Part shown: piece after piece, positions 1 through 7,949 of the stretch
Layout: the number at the start of each line of letters is the position of its first letter
Numbering within the stretch: position 1 is the stretch's first letter
Source: Trebonia sp036501515
GTDB lineage: Bacteria; Actinomycetota; Actinomycetes; Streptosporangiales; Streptosporangiaceae
Length of the DNA stretch: 28,321 nt
Assembly: GCA_036501515.1 (NCBI GenBank)
Contig: DASYAD010000259.1
Coordinates: 1-28,321 of the forward strand
Direction: 5' to 3'
Notes under the pieces: generated by a model
The model's database searches: none
Seen by the model: only the letters and a program-made list of their open reading frames with translations
Told to the model about the DNA's origin: nothing
Program-made: the position numbers and the translations under genes

Positions 1-654
1 GACACTTACGACAGCGAACGCCGCGAGCACGCGGCCACCATGGTCAACTTCGCGACCCGGATGGGCCAGATGTACAGCCCGCGCAGCAATGCCACCGAGC
101 ACGTCCGCGATATCGCCTTCCGCGGCGCCCAGAAGATCCCGGGAGCGCGGGACTACATCCTGCAGATGAAGTACAAGCCGATGCCGCGCTACGTCCGCGG
201 CGCGGTGGTCCCGTACGCGGGGACGTCAAAGGAGGTGCCGCTCGGCCGGATGTTCACCCAGCCGGCGGTGGAGAACGCCGACGGCCAACGGATCCTGCTC
301 GACGACGCCATCGGGAGTTCGTTCGCCCTGCTCGGCCTGCACGCCGACCCGGCCTCTGGCCTCAGCGCGGACGCCGCGGCGTGGTGGCGCTCGCTCGGCG
401 CGCGCTCCGTCCAGGTGGTCGCGCCGCGCGGGGCACCGGGTCCCGATCCGGGCGGCAGGCGCAAGCGCCCGGACCGGCCGGGCGACGACTGGTCCGTCAT
501 CGTCGAGGACGTCGACGGGGCCTTCAGGGACTGGCTGCTCAAGCGGCCGGCCGACAACGTCATCGTGCTGCGCCCGGACCGCTACGTGGCCGCCGTCTGC
601 TCGCTCGGCGACCTCGAGCGGGTGACCGGGCGGCTGCGGCAGACCCTCGGCTGA
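1..654 (+). CDS. MhpA-like FAD-dependent aromatic hydroxylase, C-terminal part (5' end outside window)
   Basis: The reading frame is open from the first base (DTYDSERREHAAT precedes the first Met at 40), so this is the 3' end of a longer gene. The stretch YDSERREHA, a run ending in a conserved MGQMYSP-type segment, then RYVRGAVVPYAG and GRMFTQPAVE are typical of the end of the catalytic region of PHBH-fold FAD monooxygenases such as MhpA/MhpA-like 3-(3-hydroxyphenyl)propionate hydroxylases. The last 130 or so residues match the thioredoxin-like C-terminal domain of that group, ending in the usual VLRPDRYVAA motif. Such enzymes hydroxylate phenolic rings using NAD(P)H and O2; the FAD-binding N-terminus is not visible here. 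It precedes two KstD-like flavoprotein genes on the same strand, so it probably belongs to a ring or steroid-type catabolic operon. The exact substrate cannot be read from this fragment. Confidence 0.8.
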   Translation, partial: DTYDSERREHAATMVNFATRMGQMYSPRSNATEHVRDIAFRGAQKIPGARDYILQMKYKPMPRYVRGAVVPYAGTSKEVPLGRMFTQPAVENADGQRILLDDAIGSSFALLGLHADPASGLSADAAAWWRSLGARSVQVVAPRGAPGPDPGGRRKRPDRPGDDWSVIVEDVDGAFRDWLLKRPADNVIVLRPDRYVAAVCSLGDLERVTGRLRQTLG

Positions 655-744
655 AACGAAACCCATGCTGACAGCAGGCATCGGGCCGACCAGGCGGAGC
701 AACGGTCCGTTCGATAGCGGGCTTGTGAATTCGATGGGAATCTG

Positions 745-1262
745 ATGAAGGTGTGGAATCCGGAGCTGCCGCAGACGCACGACGTGATCGTGGTCGGATC
801 CGGGGCCGGGGGCCTCATGGCGGCGGCCGTCGCCGCCGTCGCCGGACTGCGCGTGGCCGTGCTCGAGAAGTCCGGCCTCTTCGGCGGCACGTCGGCGGTC
901 TCGGCCGGGACCGTCTGGGTGCCGGGCAATCCGTACATGAGCGATGCCGGACGGGTCGGGCGGCATCTGCGGACCGAACGCCAGGGCCCGGGGACGATCA
1001 TCGTCGACTCCCGCGGCCGCCGGTTCGTCAACGAGTCGCAGGACTGCAACAGCCTGATCAGGGCCGCGCACCGGGCGGAGCGGGAGACCGGCCCCCACCT
1101 GCCGATGTACGTGGTCTTCGACCAGCGGTTCCTTGACCGCTGTCGTCGTACCCGTGCGCGGCCGGCTACCCGGGCGCGGGCGCGACGCTGGGACCGGCGA
1201 TGACCATGGGCTACGCGGCAGCCAAGGCAATTGTTCTCGTAGGAGGCGACTTCAGTGGATGA
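745..1262 (+). pseudogene. Decayed KstD-like FAD-dependent dehydrogenase (internal deletion plus frameshift)
   Basis: Three separated pieces of one flavoprotein survive. Frame 1 from ATG 745 encodes the FAD-binding N-terminus (VIVVGSGAGGLMAA, then VLEKSGLFGGTSA and GTVWVPGNPYMSDAG). It then jumps directly to a segment normally about 260 residues later (GPGTIIVDSRGRRFVNES), followed by MYVVFDQRFLDR. After about 1140 the reading switches to frame 3, where the family C-terminus continues (GYPGAGATLGPAMTMGYAAAKA) up to TGA 1260-1262. The open frame 745-1203 therefore ends in unrelated residues. The intact homologue at 1255 has all three pieces in the same order. The old stop codon overlaps the next gene's GTG start by 8 bases, suggesting the two genes were once translationally coupled. 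A 152-residue product is possible but lacks most of the catalytic domain. Confidence 0.85.
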
Positions 1263-2889
1263 GTTCGACGTCGTGGTGCTTGGCACCGGTGCGGCAGGGC
1301 TGACGGCGGCCATCCGGGCCAGCGCGGAGGGCGCCTCCGTCGGGCTCTTCGAGAAGCAGGACCGGATCGGCGGGACGGCGGCCTGGTCGGGCGGCATGGC
1401 CTGGATTCCCGGCAACCCGCACATGGCCGCGGCCGGCGCCACCGACAGCCGCGAGGACGCGCTGACCTACCTGGCGTCGCTGTCGAACGACATGATCGAC
1501 GCCCGCGCGGCCGAGACCTTCGTCGACCGCGGTCCCGAGGCGGTGCGCTGGCTCGAGGCCAACTCGCCGGTGAAGTTCTTCTCCATCGCCGGCTTTCCCG
1601 ACTATCACCCGGAGACCCCGGGCGCGAAGTCACGGGGCGGCCGGACGATGGAGTGCCCGCTGTTCCCGTTCAGCGAGCTCGGCCAGTGGGCCGACCGCGT
1701 CACCAAGGGACCACAGCTGTCCGGTGCGCTGACGATCACGGAGACCCCGCTCGGCCGCGGCGCCCCCCAGGGCATCCCGGCCGACGAGCTGGCCAGGCGC
1801 CGGGTCGGCGATGAGCGCGGGACCGGTCAGGCCCTCGTCGGCAGGCTGGTCAAGGGCTGCCTCGACCGGGGCATCGAGCCGAGGACCGGCATGCGCGCGA
1901 TCCGGCTGCTGACCGAGGGAACCCGGGTCGTGGGCGTCCGTTTCGAGTCAGCCGACGGACCGGTCGACGTGCGCGCGCGCCGCGGCGTCGTCATCGCCAC
2001 CGGCGGCTTCGAGTGGGACCAGGACCTAGTGCGGTCCTTCCTGCGCGGGCCGCTCGAGCGTCCCGCCTCGCCGCCGCACGGGAACACCGGCGACGGCCTG
2101 CGGATGGCGATGCGCGTCGGCGCCGATCTCGGCAACATGCGCGAGGCGTGGTGGGCGCCGACCATCGACGTGCCGATGCCCGACGGCAGCACCGCGTCCT
2201 GGCTGATCAACGGCGAACGAACCCGCCCGCGGTCTGTCATGGTGAACGGCCACGGGCAGCGGTTCACGAACGAGGCGGTCAACTACAACGCCTTCGGCGC
2301 CGCGTTCCACGTGATTGACACGACGACCTTCGAGTACGCCAACCACCCGGCCTGGATGATCTTCGACGACGGCTACTGGCGTAAGTACGGCCTGGCCGGC
2401 GCCCGGGCCGACCAGCCCGTGCCCGCCTGGATCACCGCGGCCGACTCGGTCGCCGAGCTCGCCAAGCAGATAGACGTGCCCGCCGGCGAGCTTGAGAAGA
2501 CCGTACGGCGCTGGAACGAGAACACCGCGCAGGACATCGACCCCGACTTCGGGCGCGGCACCAGCGCCATCGACAAGTGGTGGGGCGACCCGCAGTTCGG
2601 CGACGGGCCTGCCGCCACCCTCGGGCCGCTCGACGCGGCCCCCTATTACGCCGTCCGCGTCTACAGCGGATGCCTCGGCACCAAGGGCGGACCCAAGACC
2701 GACGACCAGGCGCGTGTCCTTGACCTCGACGGCGCACCCATCGAGGGGCTGTACGCGGCGGGCAACGCCATGGCCGCCTCGGCGATGGGCATGGCTTACG
2801 GCGGGGCCGGCGGCACCCTCGGCCCGGCGATCGTCTGGGGTTTCCTGGCCGGCCAGCACGCCGCGTCACATGCGGCCGCCGGGGCCTAG
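1255..2889 (+). CDS. KstD-like FAD-dependent dehydrogenase (fumarate reductase/3-ketosteroid delta1-dehydrogenase family)
   Basis: A 544-residue flavoprotein, normal length for the 3-ketosteroid-delta1-dehydrogenase/FAD_binding_2 family. The N-terminus has the dinucleotide-binding motif VVVLGTGAAGLTAA (about residues 6-19) and a following FEK acid; ATGGFEWD and LYAAGNAMAAS are the other FAD-contact regions. Family members remove hydrogens from carbons 1 and 2 of 3-keto ring systems. In characterised KstD the catalytic set is Tyr119, Tyr318, Tyr487 and Gly491; plausible equivalents here are Tyr117 (PDYHPE), a Tyr in VNYNAFG, Tyr515 and Gly519 (AYGGAGGT, same spacing of four). The GTG start is supported by AGGAGG at 1241-1246, eight bases upstream. 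A decayed relative lies immediately upstream and an MhpA-like hydroxylase before that. Whether the substrate is a steroid or a smaller cyclic ketone is not determined. Confidence 0.85.
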   Translation: MDEFDVVVLGTGAAGLTAAIRASAEGASVGLFEKQDRIGGTAAWSGGMAWIPGNPHMAAAGATDSREDALTYLASLSNDMIDARAAETFVDRGPEAVRWLEANSPVKFFSIAGFPDYHPETPGAKSRGGRTMECPLFPFSELGQWADRVTKGPQLSGALTITETPLGRGAPQGIPADELARRRVGDERGTGQALVGRLVKGCLDRGIEPRTGMRAIRLLTEGTRVVGVRFESADGPVDVRARRGVVIATGGFEWDQDLVRSFLRGPLERPASPPHGNTGDGLRMAMRVGADLGNMREAWWAPTIDVPMPDGSTASWLINGERTRPRSVMVNGHGQRFTNEAVNYNAFGAAFHVIDTTTFEYANHPAWMIFDDGYWRKYGLAGARADQPVPAWITAADSVAELAKQIDVPAGELEKTVRRWNENTAQDIDPDFGRGTSAIDKWWGDPQFGDGPAATLGPLDAAPYYAVRVYSGCLGTKGGPKTDDQARVLDLDGAPIEGLYAAGNAMAASAMGMAYGGAGGTLGPAIVWGFLAGQHAASHAAAGA

Positions 2890-2937
2890 CAGGGACCACC
2901 ACGAGCGCCGCCCGGGTGCGGCGGGCATCCGGGAGCT

Positions 2938-2971
2938 CCCTCGGCGGTGCTACGGCCAGCACCGCCGAGGG
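2938..2971. terminator. Hairpin terminator between convergent genes
   Basis: A perfect 13-bp stem (CCCTCGGCGGTGC at 2938-2950 pairing with 2959-2971) closes an 8-base loop whose ends can also pair. It lies between the stop of the KstD-like gene (2889) and the stop of the DUF742 gene (3015), which converge. It has no T-tract on either side, as is common in high-GC actinobacteria. It probably serves both strands. Confidence 0.7.
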
Positions 2972-3014
2972 CCCGGGAAGGGCGGGTCGCCGGGCCTGCC
3001 CGCTGCTCTCGCGG

Positions 3015-3386
3015 TCAGATCGCGTTCAGCCCGTCGAGCACCTTCTGCAGCAGGCCCCGGTCGGTGATCCGCTGAGCCTGCCTGAACACGTTGATCAGGT
3101 CCTCGTAGAGCAGGTCGCCGAGCAGCACCGCCACCACGCCGAGGGGCAGCCCGATCATGGCGGCAAGCTCGGCGACCGCCAGCGGGCGCTGGCACAGCTC
3201 CAGGATGCGGCGGTGCTCGGGACCGGGGGAGAAAGCGCGGTGCGGCGCGGCCCCGGTCGCCACCACGATGTCGATCAGGTCGAACTTGCGCTCGCCGACC
3301 GGCTTGGTGCGGCCACCGGTCACCATGTAGGGCCGGGCGACAGGACCGGCCTCTTCGTCAATCCATCCGTCGTCCTGCGGGCTCAT
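3015..3386 (-). CDS. cvnC: DUF742 family protein, conservon component CvnC-like
   Basis: A 123-residue protein with the DUF742 hallmarks: VARPYMVTGGRTKP near residues 16-30, a central winged-helix-like LCQRPLAVAELAAMIGLPLGVVAVLLGDLL in two adjacent helices, and a C-terminal LLQKVLDGL. In Streptomyces conservons the DUF742 protein (CvnC) is encoded between the Roadblock protein (CvnB) and a small Ras-like GTPase (CvnD), and the four act as a membrane-associated complex resembling eukaryotic G-protein receptors. Here the start lies 9 bases after the stop of the Roadblock gene, so the two are surely co-transcribed. No GTPase follows: the gene ends 125 bases from a convergent gene. The DNA-binding look of the helices is an inference; no target is known. 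Confidence 0.85.
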   Translation of the reverse strand: MSPQDDGWIDEEAGPVARPYMVTGGRTKPVGERKFDLIDIVVATGAAPHRAFSPGPEHRRILELCQRPLAVAELAAMIGLPLGVVAVLLGDLLYEDLINVFRQAQRITDRGLLQKVLDGLNAI

Positions 3387-3395
3387 GGTGTCGGC

Positions 3396-3815
3396 TTATC
3401 TCGCGGCTGTCTGCGGTCCGGGGAACCTCGGGTTCGCGGCGAGATGCTGACCGACCCGCTTGACCAGCACGGTCATCTCATAGGCGATGAGGCCGGCGTC
3501 GGCGTCGCCCTCGGCGAGCACGGCGAGGCAGGCGCCTTGGCCAGCCGCGGTGATGAACAGCAGCGCGTCGTCCATCTCAATGACGGTCTGCCGGACCTCG
3601 CCGCCGCGGAAGCGGCGGCTGGCCCCGCGGGCCAGGCTCTGCACCCCGGCCGCCAGGGCGGACAGGTGATCGGCGTCATCAAGGCTGAGGCCCTGGGAAG
3701 TGCCCATGGTCAGGCCGTCAGCCGACAGCACCACGGCCTGCCGCACATGGCCGACGCGCGTGCCCAGGTCCCGCAGCAGCCAGCCCAGCTCGCCCGACGC
3801 CCGTGTCTCAGTCAT
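3396..3815 (-). CDS. cvnB: Roadblock/LC7 domain protein, conservon component CvnB-like
   Basis: A 139-residue single-domain Roadblock/LC7 protein. The fold is visible as an opening helix (LGWLLRDLGTRVGHVRQ), the strand VVLSADGLTMG, a helix with LSALAAGVQSLARGASR, the strands TVIEMDDALLFITAAG and ACLAVLAEGDADAG, and a final helix EMTVLVKRVGQHL. Roadblock proteins dimerise and control small GTPases; in conservons CvnB sits between the kinase and the GTPase. Its ATG overlaps the stop of the upstream kinase gene in an ATGA junction (3812-3815), a sign of translational coupling. The family assignment is firm. Its partner in this strain is unclear because no cvnD gene is present locally. Confidence 0.88.
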   Translation of the reverse strand: MTETRASGELGWLLRDLGTRVGHVRQAVVLSADGLTMGTSQGLSLDDADHLSALAAGVQSLARGASRRFRGGEVRQTVIEMDDALLFITAAGQGACLAVLAEGDADAGLIAYEMTVLVKRVGQHLAANPRFPGPQTAAR

Positions 3816-6073
3816 GCCTGTGCCCCGTCATCGCTCGCGTCGTGATCTGGGTCTGCCCCGCCTGTCTCCGTGCTGCCGCTGCGCCAGCCCTGCCGGATGG
3901 AGGAGATCAGCGCGCGGGCCTGGTCGGCTGAGCGCCCGTCCGGCCTGGACGGCCCGCCGGCCACGGCGGACTGTCCAGGCGGGACGTCGTTGAGCTGAGG
4001 CGCCAGGTTTGCCTGGGGAGAGCGCCGTGGCAGGTCGGGCTCCCCGGCCGCCGCGCGGCGGACCCGCCTGCTGGCCCCGGCCGTCAGGCCGGGCGCGCCC
4101 GTCACGGCAGGCGCGGCCGCGCGGGGCGGGCCGGCGGGGTCGTCCTTCCTGACGACGATCCGGCGCGGCAGCAGCACGATGGCTGTCATGCCGCCGTAGG
4201 GCGACCCGCGCAGTGCGACCCGGATCTCCTGCCTTGCGGCCAGCCGGCTGACCACGAAGAGCCCGAGCTGGTCGGTGTCGGCCAGGTCGAACTCTGGGGG
4301 GTTGGCCAGCCGGTCGTTGAGCGCGGAGAGCGTCTGCGGCGGGATGCCGAGCCCGCGGTCCTCGACCTCGACGGCGAGGCCGCTGGCGGTCTCGCCGGCC
4401 GTGACTGTGACCCGCGTGCCGGGCGGTGAGTAGTTCGCCGCGTTCTCGATCAGCTCGGCCAGCAGGTGCGTCACGTCGGCCACGGAGCCGCCCGCTACCA
4501 GGCCGTCGGCGCTGGCGACCAGGTCGACGCGGGTGTAGTCCTCGATCTCGCCGATCGCCCCGCGCAGCACCTCGACGAGGGGCACCGGGTCGCGCCAGCG
4601 CCGACCGGATGGCGCGCCGGACAAGACGATCAGGCCTTCCGCGTGGCGTCGCATGCGGGTGGTCAGGTGATCGAGGCGGAACAGCTGGTCGAGGGCCTCG
4701 GGGTCGCTGGTGCCGCGCTCCATCGAGTCGAGCATGCCGAGCTGCCGTTGCAGCAGCGACTGGTTGCGCCGGGCCAGGTTGCGGTAGACGACGCTGGCCG
4801 CGGCCCGGAGCTCAGCCTCACCGACGGCCGCCTCGACCGCCGTCCGCTGCACCGTGGAGAACGCCTCGGCGATCTCGGTGACCTCGCGGGTCGTGGCGCG
4901 CAGCGCCAGCGGGGCTGCCTCGGCGGCGATGTCCACGCGCTCGCCGTGGCGCAGACGGCGGACCACCAGCGGCAGGCGCTCGTCGGCGAGGGCCCGCACC
5001 GCCATGAGGAAACTGGTCAGCTCCCGGGTCATCCGGCGGCCGAACCGGATAAGCAGCAGCCCGGAGATGACCACCGCGGCAAGACCGGCGCCGCCGACCA
5101 GGATCAGCCGGAGCAGGATGACGTTGCCGACGTGGGCGGCGCCCTTGGTGTCCGACTCCCGGCCGATGTTCGAGACCTTGGTGAACTCGGTCAGGAACGA
5201 CTCGACTCCCGACTGCCAGGCGGCCGGGCTGACCGGGATCCGCGCACCGGGACGCGTGTTGTCGATGATCCGGTCTTCCATCGACTTGAAGCTCGTGTAC
5301 ACGCTCGAGGCGAACAGCTGCGTGTACGGGCTGGTGCTGCCCGGCCAGTTCAGCGGCGCGAGCGCGTTCTGCTCGAGCAGCCGCTGGTCGTAGACGTCCT
5401 CGGTGAACTGGTCGCGGGTGGCGGTGGACATCGTGCCCCCGGCGGCCAGCGACCCGCCGACGAGCGCGGCCTCGCGCCCGACGACCTCAAGCGCCTGGCC
5501 GGCGTCGATGTTGGCCTCGCCTTCCTGGTAGAGCGAGATCGAGCCGTCCGGCACCACCGCCTCGCTACGGAAGAACTGGAATTCAGCGTCGACGATGGTG
5601 TTGTACGCGCCGAACACCGCCAGCGGTGACATCGTGCCGCTGTCCGCGGCTGCCCGGACCTGGCCGAGGGTGTTGAGCTGACTGGACAGGGGGGTCAGGT
5701 TCTGGCGGGTCTCCTGGCTCAGCGCGCCGCCGGCCGAAGCCACGCCGGCCCGGAAACCGGTGATGGCGGCGTCGGTCAGCGGTCGCTGCTTGTCCACCGC
5801 CGCGGAGGACGTGCGGCGCCCGGCGCTCAGCCAGACGTAGGTCAGCGTGCGCTCCTGGATGAGGCTGTCGAGCAGCACGGAGTCGGGGCCGCCGGTCGCG
5901 TTGTTTTCCTTGTCGTAGGCGCGCTGCGCGAAGGCCCCGCCGATGGTGCTGCTCGCGGCATAGGCCCACAGCGCTGTCAGTGACACCAGCGGGATGATCA
6001 TCAAGCCCGTGAGCGTGAAGCGGATCGACCGCGGGCGGGCCTGGCGCGCGTGGGAGGCTTTCTCCCTGCTCAT
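3812..6073 (-). CDS. cvnA: Conservon sensor histidine kinase CvnA-like, NIT-HAMP-HATPase
   Basis: A 753-residue membrane sensor kinase. A short basic N-terminus leads to a membrane helix (about 22-42), an extracellular nitrate/nitrite-sensing (NIT)-type helical domain (about 60-300; SLIQERTLTYVWLSAGRR is characteristic), a second membrane helix (about 317-343) and a HAMP-like linker. The kinase core has RLDHLTTRMRRHAEGL (His at 469), the N box ELIENAANYSPPG (about 540), the G1 region VEDRGLGIPP (about 570) and LGLFVVSRLA (about 603). From about 655 the tail is Pro/Ala/Gly-rich and probably disordered. This architecture is that of CvnA in Streptomyces conservons. AGGGGA lies five bases before the ATG. 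It is the first gene of a three-gene operon with the Roadblock and DUF742 genes. The signal it senses is unknown. Confidence 0.9.
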   Translation of the reverse strand: MSREKASHARQARPRSIRFTLTGLMIIPLVSLTALWAYAASSTIGGAFAQRAYDKENNATGGPDSVLLDSLIQERTLTYVWLSAGRRTSSAAVDKQRPLTDAAITGFRAGVASAGGALSQETRQNLTPLSSQLNTLGQVRAAADSGTMSPLAVFGAYNTIVDAEFQFFRSEAVVPDGSISLYQEGEANIDAGQALEVVGREAALVGGSLAAGGTMSTATRDQFTEDVYDQRLLEQNALAPLNWPGSTSPYTQLFASSVYTSFKSMEDRIIDNTRPGARIPVSPAAWQSGVESFLTEFTKVSNIGRESDTKGAAHVGNVILLRLILVGGAGLAAVVISGLLLIRFGRRMTRELTSFLMAVRALADERLPLVVRRLRHGERVDIAAEAAPLALRATTREVTEIAEAFSTVQRTAVEAAVGEAELRAAASVVYRNLARRNQSLLQRQLGMLDSMERGTSDPEALDQLFRLDHLTTRMRRHAEGLIVLSGAPSGRRWRDPVPLVEVLRGAIGEIEDYTRVDLVASADGLVAGGSVADVTHLLAELIENAANYSPPGTRVTVTAGETASGLAVEVEDRGLGIPPQTLSALNDRLANPPEFDLADTDQLGLFVVSRLAARQEIRVALRGSPYGGMTAIVLLPRRIVVRKDDPAGPPRAAAPAVTGAPGLTAGASRRVRRAAAGEPDLPRRSPQANLAPQLNDVPPGQSAVAGGPSRPDGRSADQARALISSIRQGWRSGSTETGGADPDHDASDDGAQA

Positions 6074-6264
6074 CGTGTCCCCTGTCGTCGTTGACCGGCA
6101 GCAAGCTTCCGGGGTTCAGGAAGGTGGAGCGCAACGTAGCCGCGGCATCGTCAGCCGCTCCGTGCATTATGTACGTTGTGTCAGATTTAGACCATATGCG
6201 CGGAGAAAACAGCTGAATTGACGATGACTAATGCGGCCTGTCCAGCGCGCTCTAAGCTGCGTAT

Positions 6265-6281
6265 CGCCCGTTTTACGGGCG
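6265..6281 (-). terminator. Possible small terminator hairpin between the SDR gene and the conservon
   Basis: A 7-bp stem (CGCCCGT pairing with ACGGGCG) closes a TTT loop, about 80 bases downstream of the minus-strand SDR stop. The 288-base gap 6074-6361 otherwise holds a relatively AT-rich stretch at 6160-6235 with a CATAAT hexamer (minus strand, 6166-6171) that could be the conservon promoter. The -35 is not clear, so both calls are tentative. Confidence 0.35.
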
Positions 6282-6361
6282 GCTGCGCAATCCCAGGGGC
6301 GCGGCCTGATGCGCGCTTCGCGTGATCAGCCTGTCAGACCTAACAGGCCCGCCAGCGGCTG

Positions 6362-7192
6362 CTAGTGCATGCGGGCGCTCTGGCCGAGACCGATCTCAAT
6401 GACCGCGCCGGTGATGTTGCCGGGCTCGGTGACCAGGTGCACGACCTCCCGGGCGACGTCTTCCGGGTAGATCCAGGGCCGGGGGATCGGGTGGTGGGCG
6501 GCGAAGCGCTTGCCGAGGATCTCGTCGCTGAGCGGGTCGCCGTTGGCGTCTCGCTCGACCGTCGCGTCGTTGACGACCATCGGCGTGCGCACGGTGCCTG
6601 GCGCCACCACGTTGACGGTGATGCCCTCGGCCGCGACTTCCAGGGCGAGCGACTTGGCCAGGCCGATGATGCCCCACTTGGCGGCGGAGTAGTGGGAGAT
6701 GCCGGGCAGGCCGGCCCGGCCGCCCTGGGAGGAGATGGCGACGATGCGGCCGTAGCGGCGCTCGCGCATGTGCGGCACGACGGCCCGCATCGCGTTGAAG
6801 ACGCCGGTGAGGTTGGTGCCGATCATCTCCTGCCACGCCTCGTCGGTGAGCTCCCACAGGCGGCCGGTGGAGACGATTCCCGCGTTCGCGACCAGGATGT
6901 CGATCTGCCCGAACTCGGCAATGGCCGCGTCCGCCACCGCGGCGACGGCGGCGGGATCGCGGACATCGGCCGCGACCGCGATCGCCTCGCTGCCTGCCTC
7001 CCTGACCAGGGAGACGGTCCGGGCCAGGTCTTCCGCGGTGCCGAGCTCGTACCGGACGCTGGTCATCGGCGCGGGCGCGTCGCAGACCGCGATCCGCGCC
7101 CCGAGCCGGGCCAGCGCCACCGCGTCGGCCCGGCCCTGGCCGCGCGCGCCGCCGGTGATGACCGCGACCTGCCCGTCGAGTGTGTCGCCCAC
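6362..7192 (-). CDS. Mycofactocin-type SDR family oxidoreductase
   Basis: A 276-residue short-chain dehydrogenase. It has the cofactor motif TGGARGQGR (13-21), NAG at 103-105, Ser155 in AISSQGG and the YSAAK pair Tyr168/Lys172. The RGQGR form of the glycine motif plus the insert around residues 43-60 (RYELGTAEDLARTV) are the signature of the mycofactocin-coupled SDR subfamily, whose members hold NAD(H) non-exchangeably and pass electrons to the peptide-derived cofactor mycofactocin. The substrate is usually an alcohol or a hydroxylated catabolic intermediate. The GTG start has GGAGG five bases upstream (7198-7202). It is the last gene of a minus-strand trio with an enoyl-CoA hydratase and an alpha/beta hydrolase, 22 bases after the latter. 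Mycofactocin biosynthesis genes are not in the window, so the coupling is inferred from family. Confidence 0.85.
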   Translation of the reverse strand: MGDTLDGQVAVITGGARGQGRADAVALARLGARIAVCDAPAPMTSVRYELGTAEDLARTVSLVREAGSEAIAVAADVRDPAAVAAVADAAIAEFGQIDILVANAGIVSTGRLWELTDEAWQEMIGTNLTGVFNAMRAVVPHMRERRYGRIVAISSQGGRAGLPGISHYSAAKWGIIGLAKSLALEVAAEGITVNVVAPGTVRTPMVVNDATVERDANGDPLSDEILGKRFAAHHPIPRPWIYPEDVAREVVHLVTEPGNITGAVIEIGLGQSARMH

Positions 7193-7214
7193 GTGCGCCT
7201 CCGGCAGTGTGTGG

Positions 7215-7949
7215 TTAGAGCCGCGCGAGGAGGATCGCGGCCAGCTCGTCAGGCGTGGAGATCATCGCGTTGTGGCAGGTGTCCAGTTCGATGACCTCCT
7301 CCACGCCGCCGAGGTTGTCGATGAACCGGCGCTGCTGCCGTGGTGGCAGCGAGTGGTCGCGCCGGGTCAGCACCCAGCTGCGCGGGATGCGGCTGGGCAG
7401 GCCGGAGCGGTCGACCGTCTCGAAAGCGAGCCTGGAAGAGTCCGGGACCAGCACGGACAGCGAGAACGCCCGCTGCTGCGGCGTCATCCCGTTGGTGAAC
7501 ATCCACTTCGCCATCCACAGCGGCAGCTCGTTCTTGGCCCGGCCCACCGCCAGGCGGACAGGCGGGATCAGCGTGTCGAGGATCCGCTTGCCCTGGGGCG
7601 GGACGCTGCAGGCCACGCAGATGATCCGGCGCACCCGGTCCGCCCCGAGCCTGGTCGCCACCCCGGGAACCGTCAGCCCGGCCATCGAGTGCCCGACCAG
7701 GACGATGTCTCCCAGGCCAGCCTGCTCGATCTGGCCGACGGCCGCCTCGACGCACTCGCCGATGCCCAGGGTGCCGAGGTCGCCAGGCACGCCCATCCGC
7801 CCCGGCAGGTTCACCGTCAGGATGCGGGTTCGCGGCGCGTCGCGCTTGATCGCGTCGATGGTGGGCTGCCAGCACCGGCTGTCATGCTGGCCGCCGTGAA
7901 TAAGGACCAGCGCGGGTGAGTTGCCCACGGCCGTCAGCGGCCCTTCCAC
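7215..7949 (-). CDS. Alpha/beta hydrolase, methylesterase/hydroxynitrile lyase-like
   Basis: A 244-residue alpha/beta hydrolase. It opens with the oxyanion-hole strand ALVLIHGGQHDSRCW, carries the nucleophile elbow VGHSMAG (Ser88) and ends with the general-base region CHNAMISTPDEL (His226). The short lid and the C-terminal H-x-x-M-x-S-x-P motif resemble the plant methylesterase/hydroxynitrile lyase group (AB hydrolase_6 type) more than dehalogenases or lipases. It likely cleaves a small ester or thioester made by its catabolic neighbours. The GTG start at 7949 overlaps the crotonase stop by 16 bases; a second in-frame GTG at 7928, just after that stop, is equally possible and would remove seven residues. 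Either way the two genes are coupled. The substrate is not predictable. Confidence 0.78.
   Translation of the reverse strand: MEGPLTAVGNSPALVLIHGGQHDSRCWQPTIDAIKRDAPRTRILTVNLPGRMGVPGDLGTLGIGECVEAAVGQIEQAGLGDIVLVGHSMAGLTVPGVATRLGADRVRRIICVACSVPPQGKRILDTLIPPVRLAVGRAKNELPLWMAKWMFTNGMTPQQRAFSLSVLVPDSSRLAFETVDRSGLPSRIPRSWVLTRRDHSLPPRQQRRFIDNLGGVEEVIELDTCHNAMISTPDELAAILLARL

Noticed and set aside
701..711. Palindrome AACGGTCCGTT upstream of the KstD pseudogene as a KstR-type operator
   Set aside because: The AAC and GTT half-sites are five bases apart, whereas the known KstR site has two; the arms are too short to call alone.
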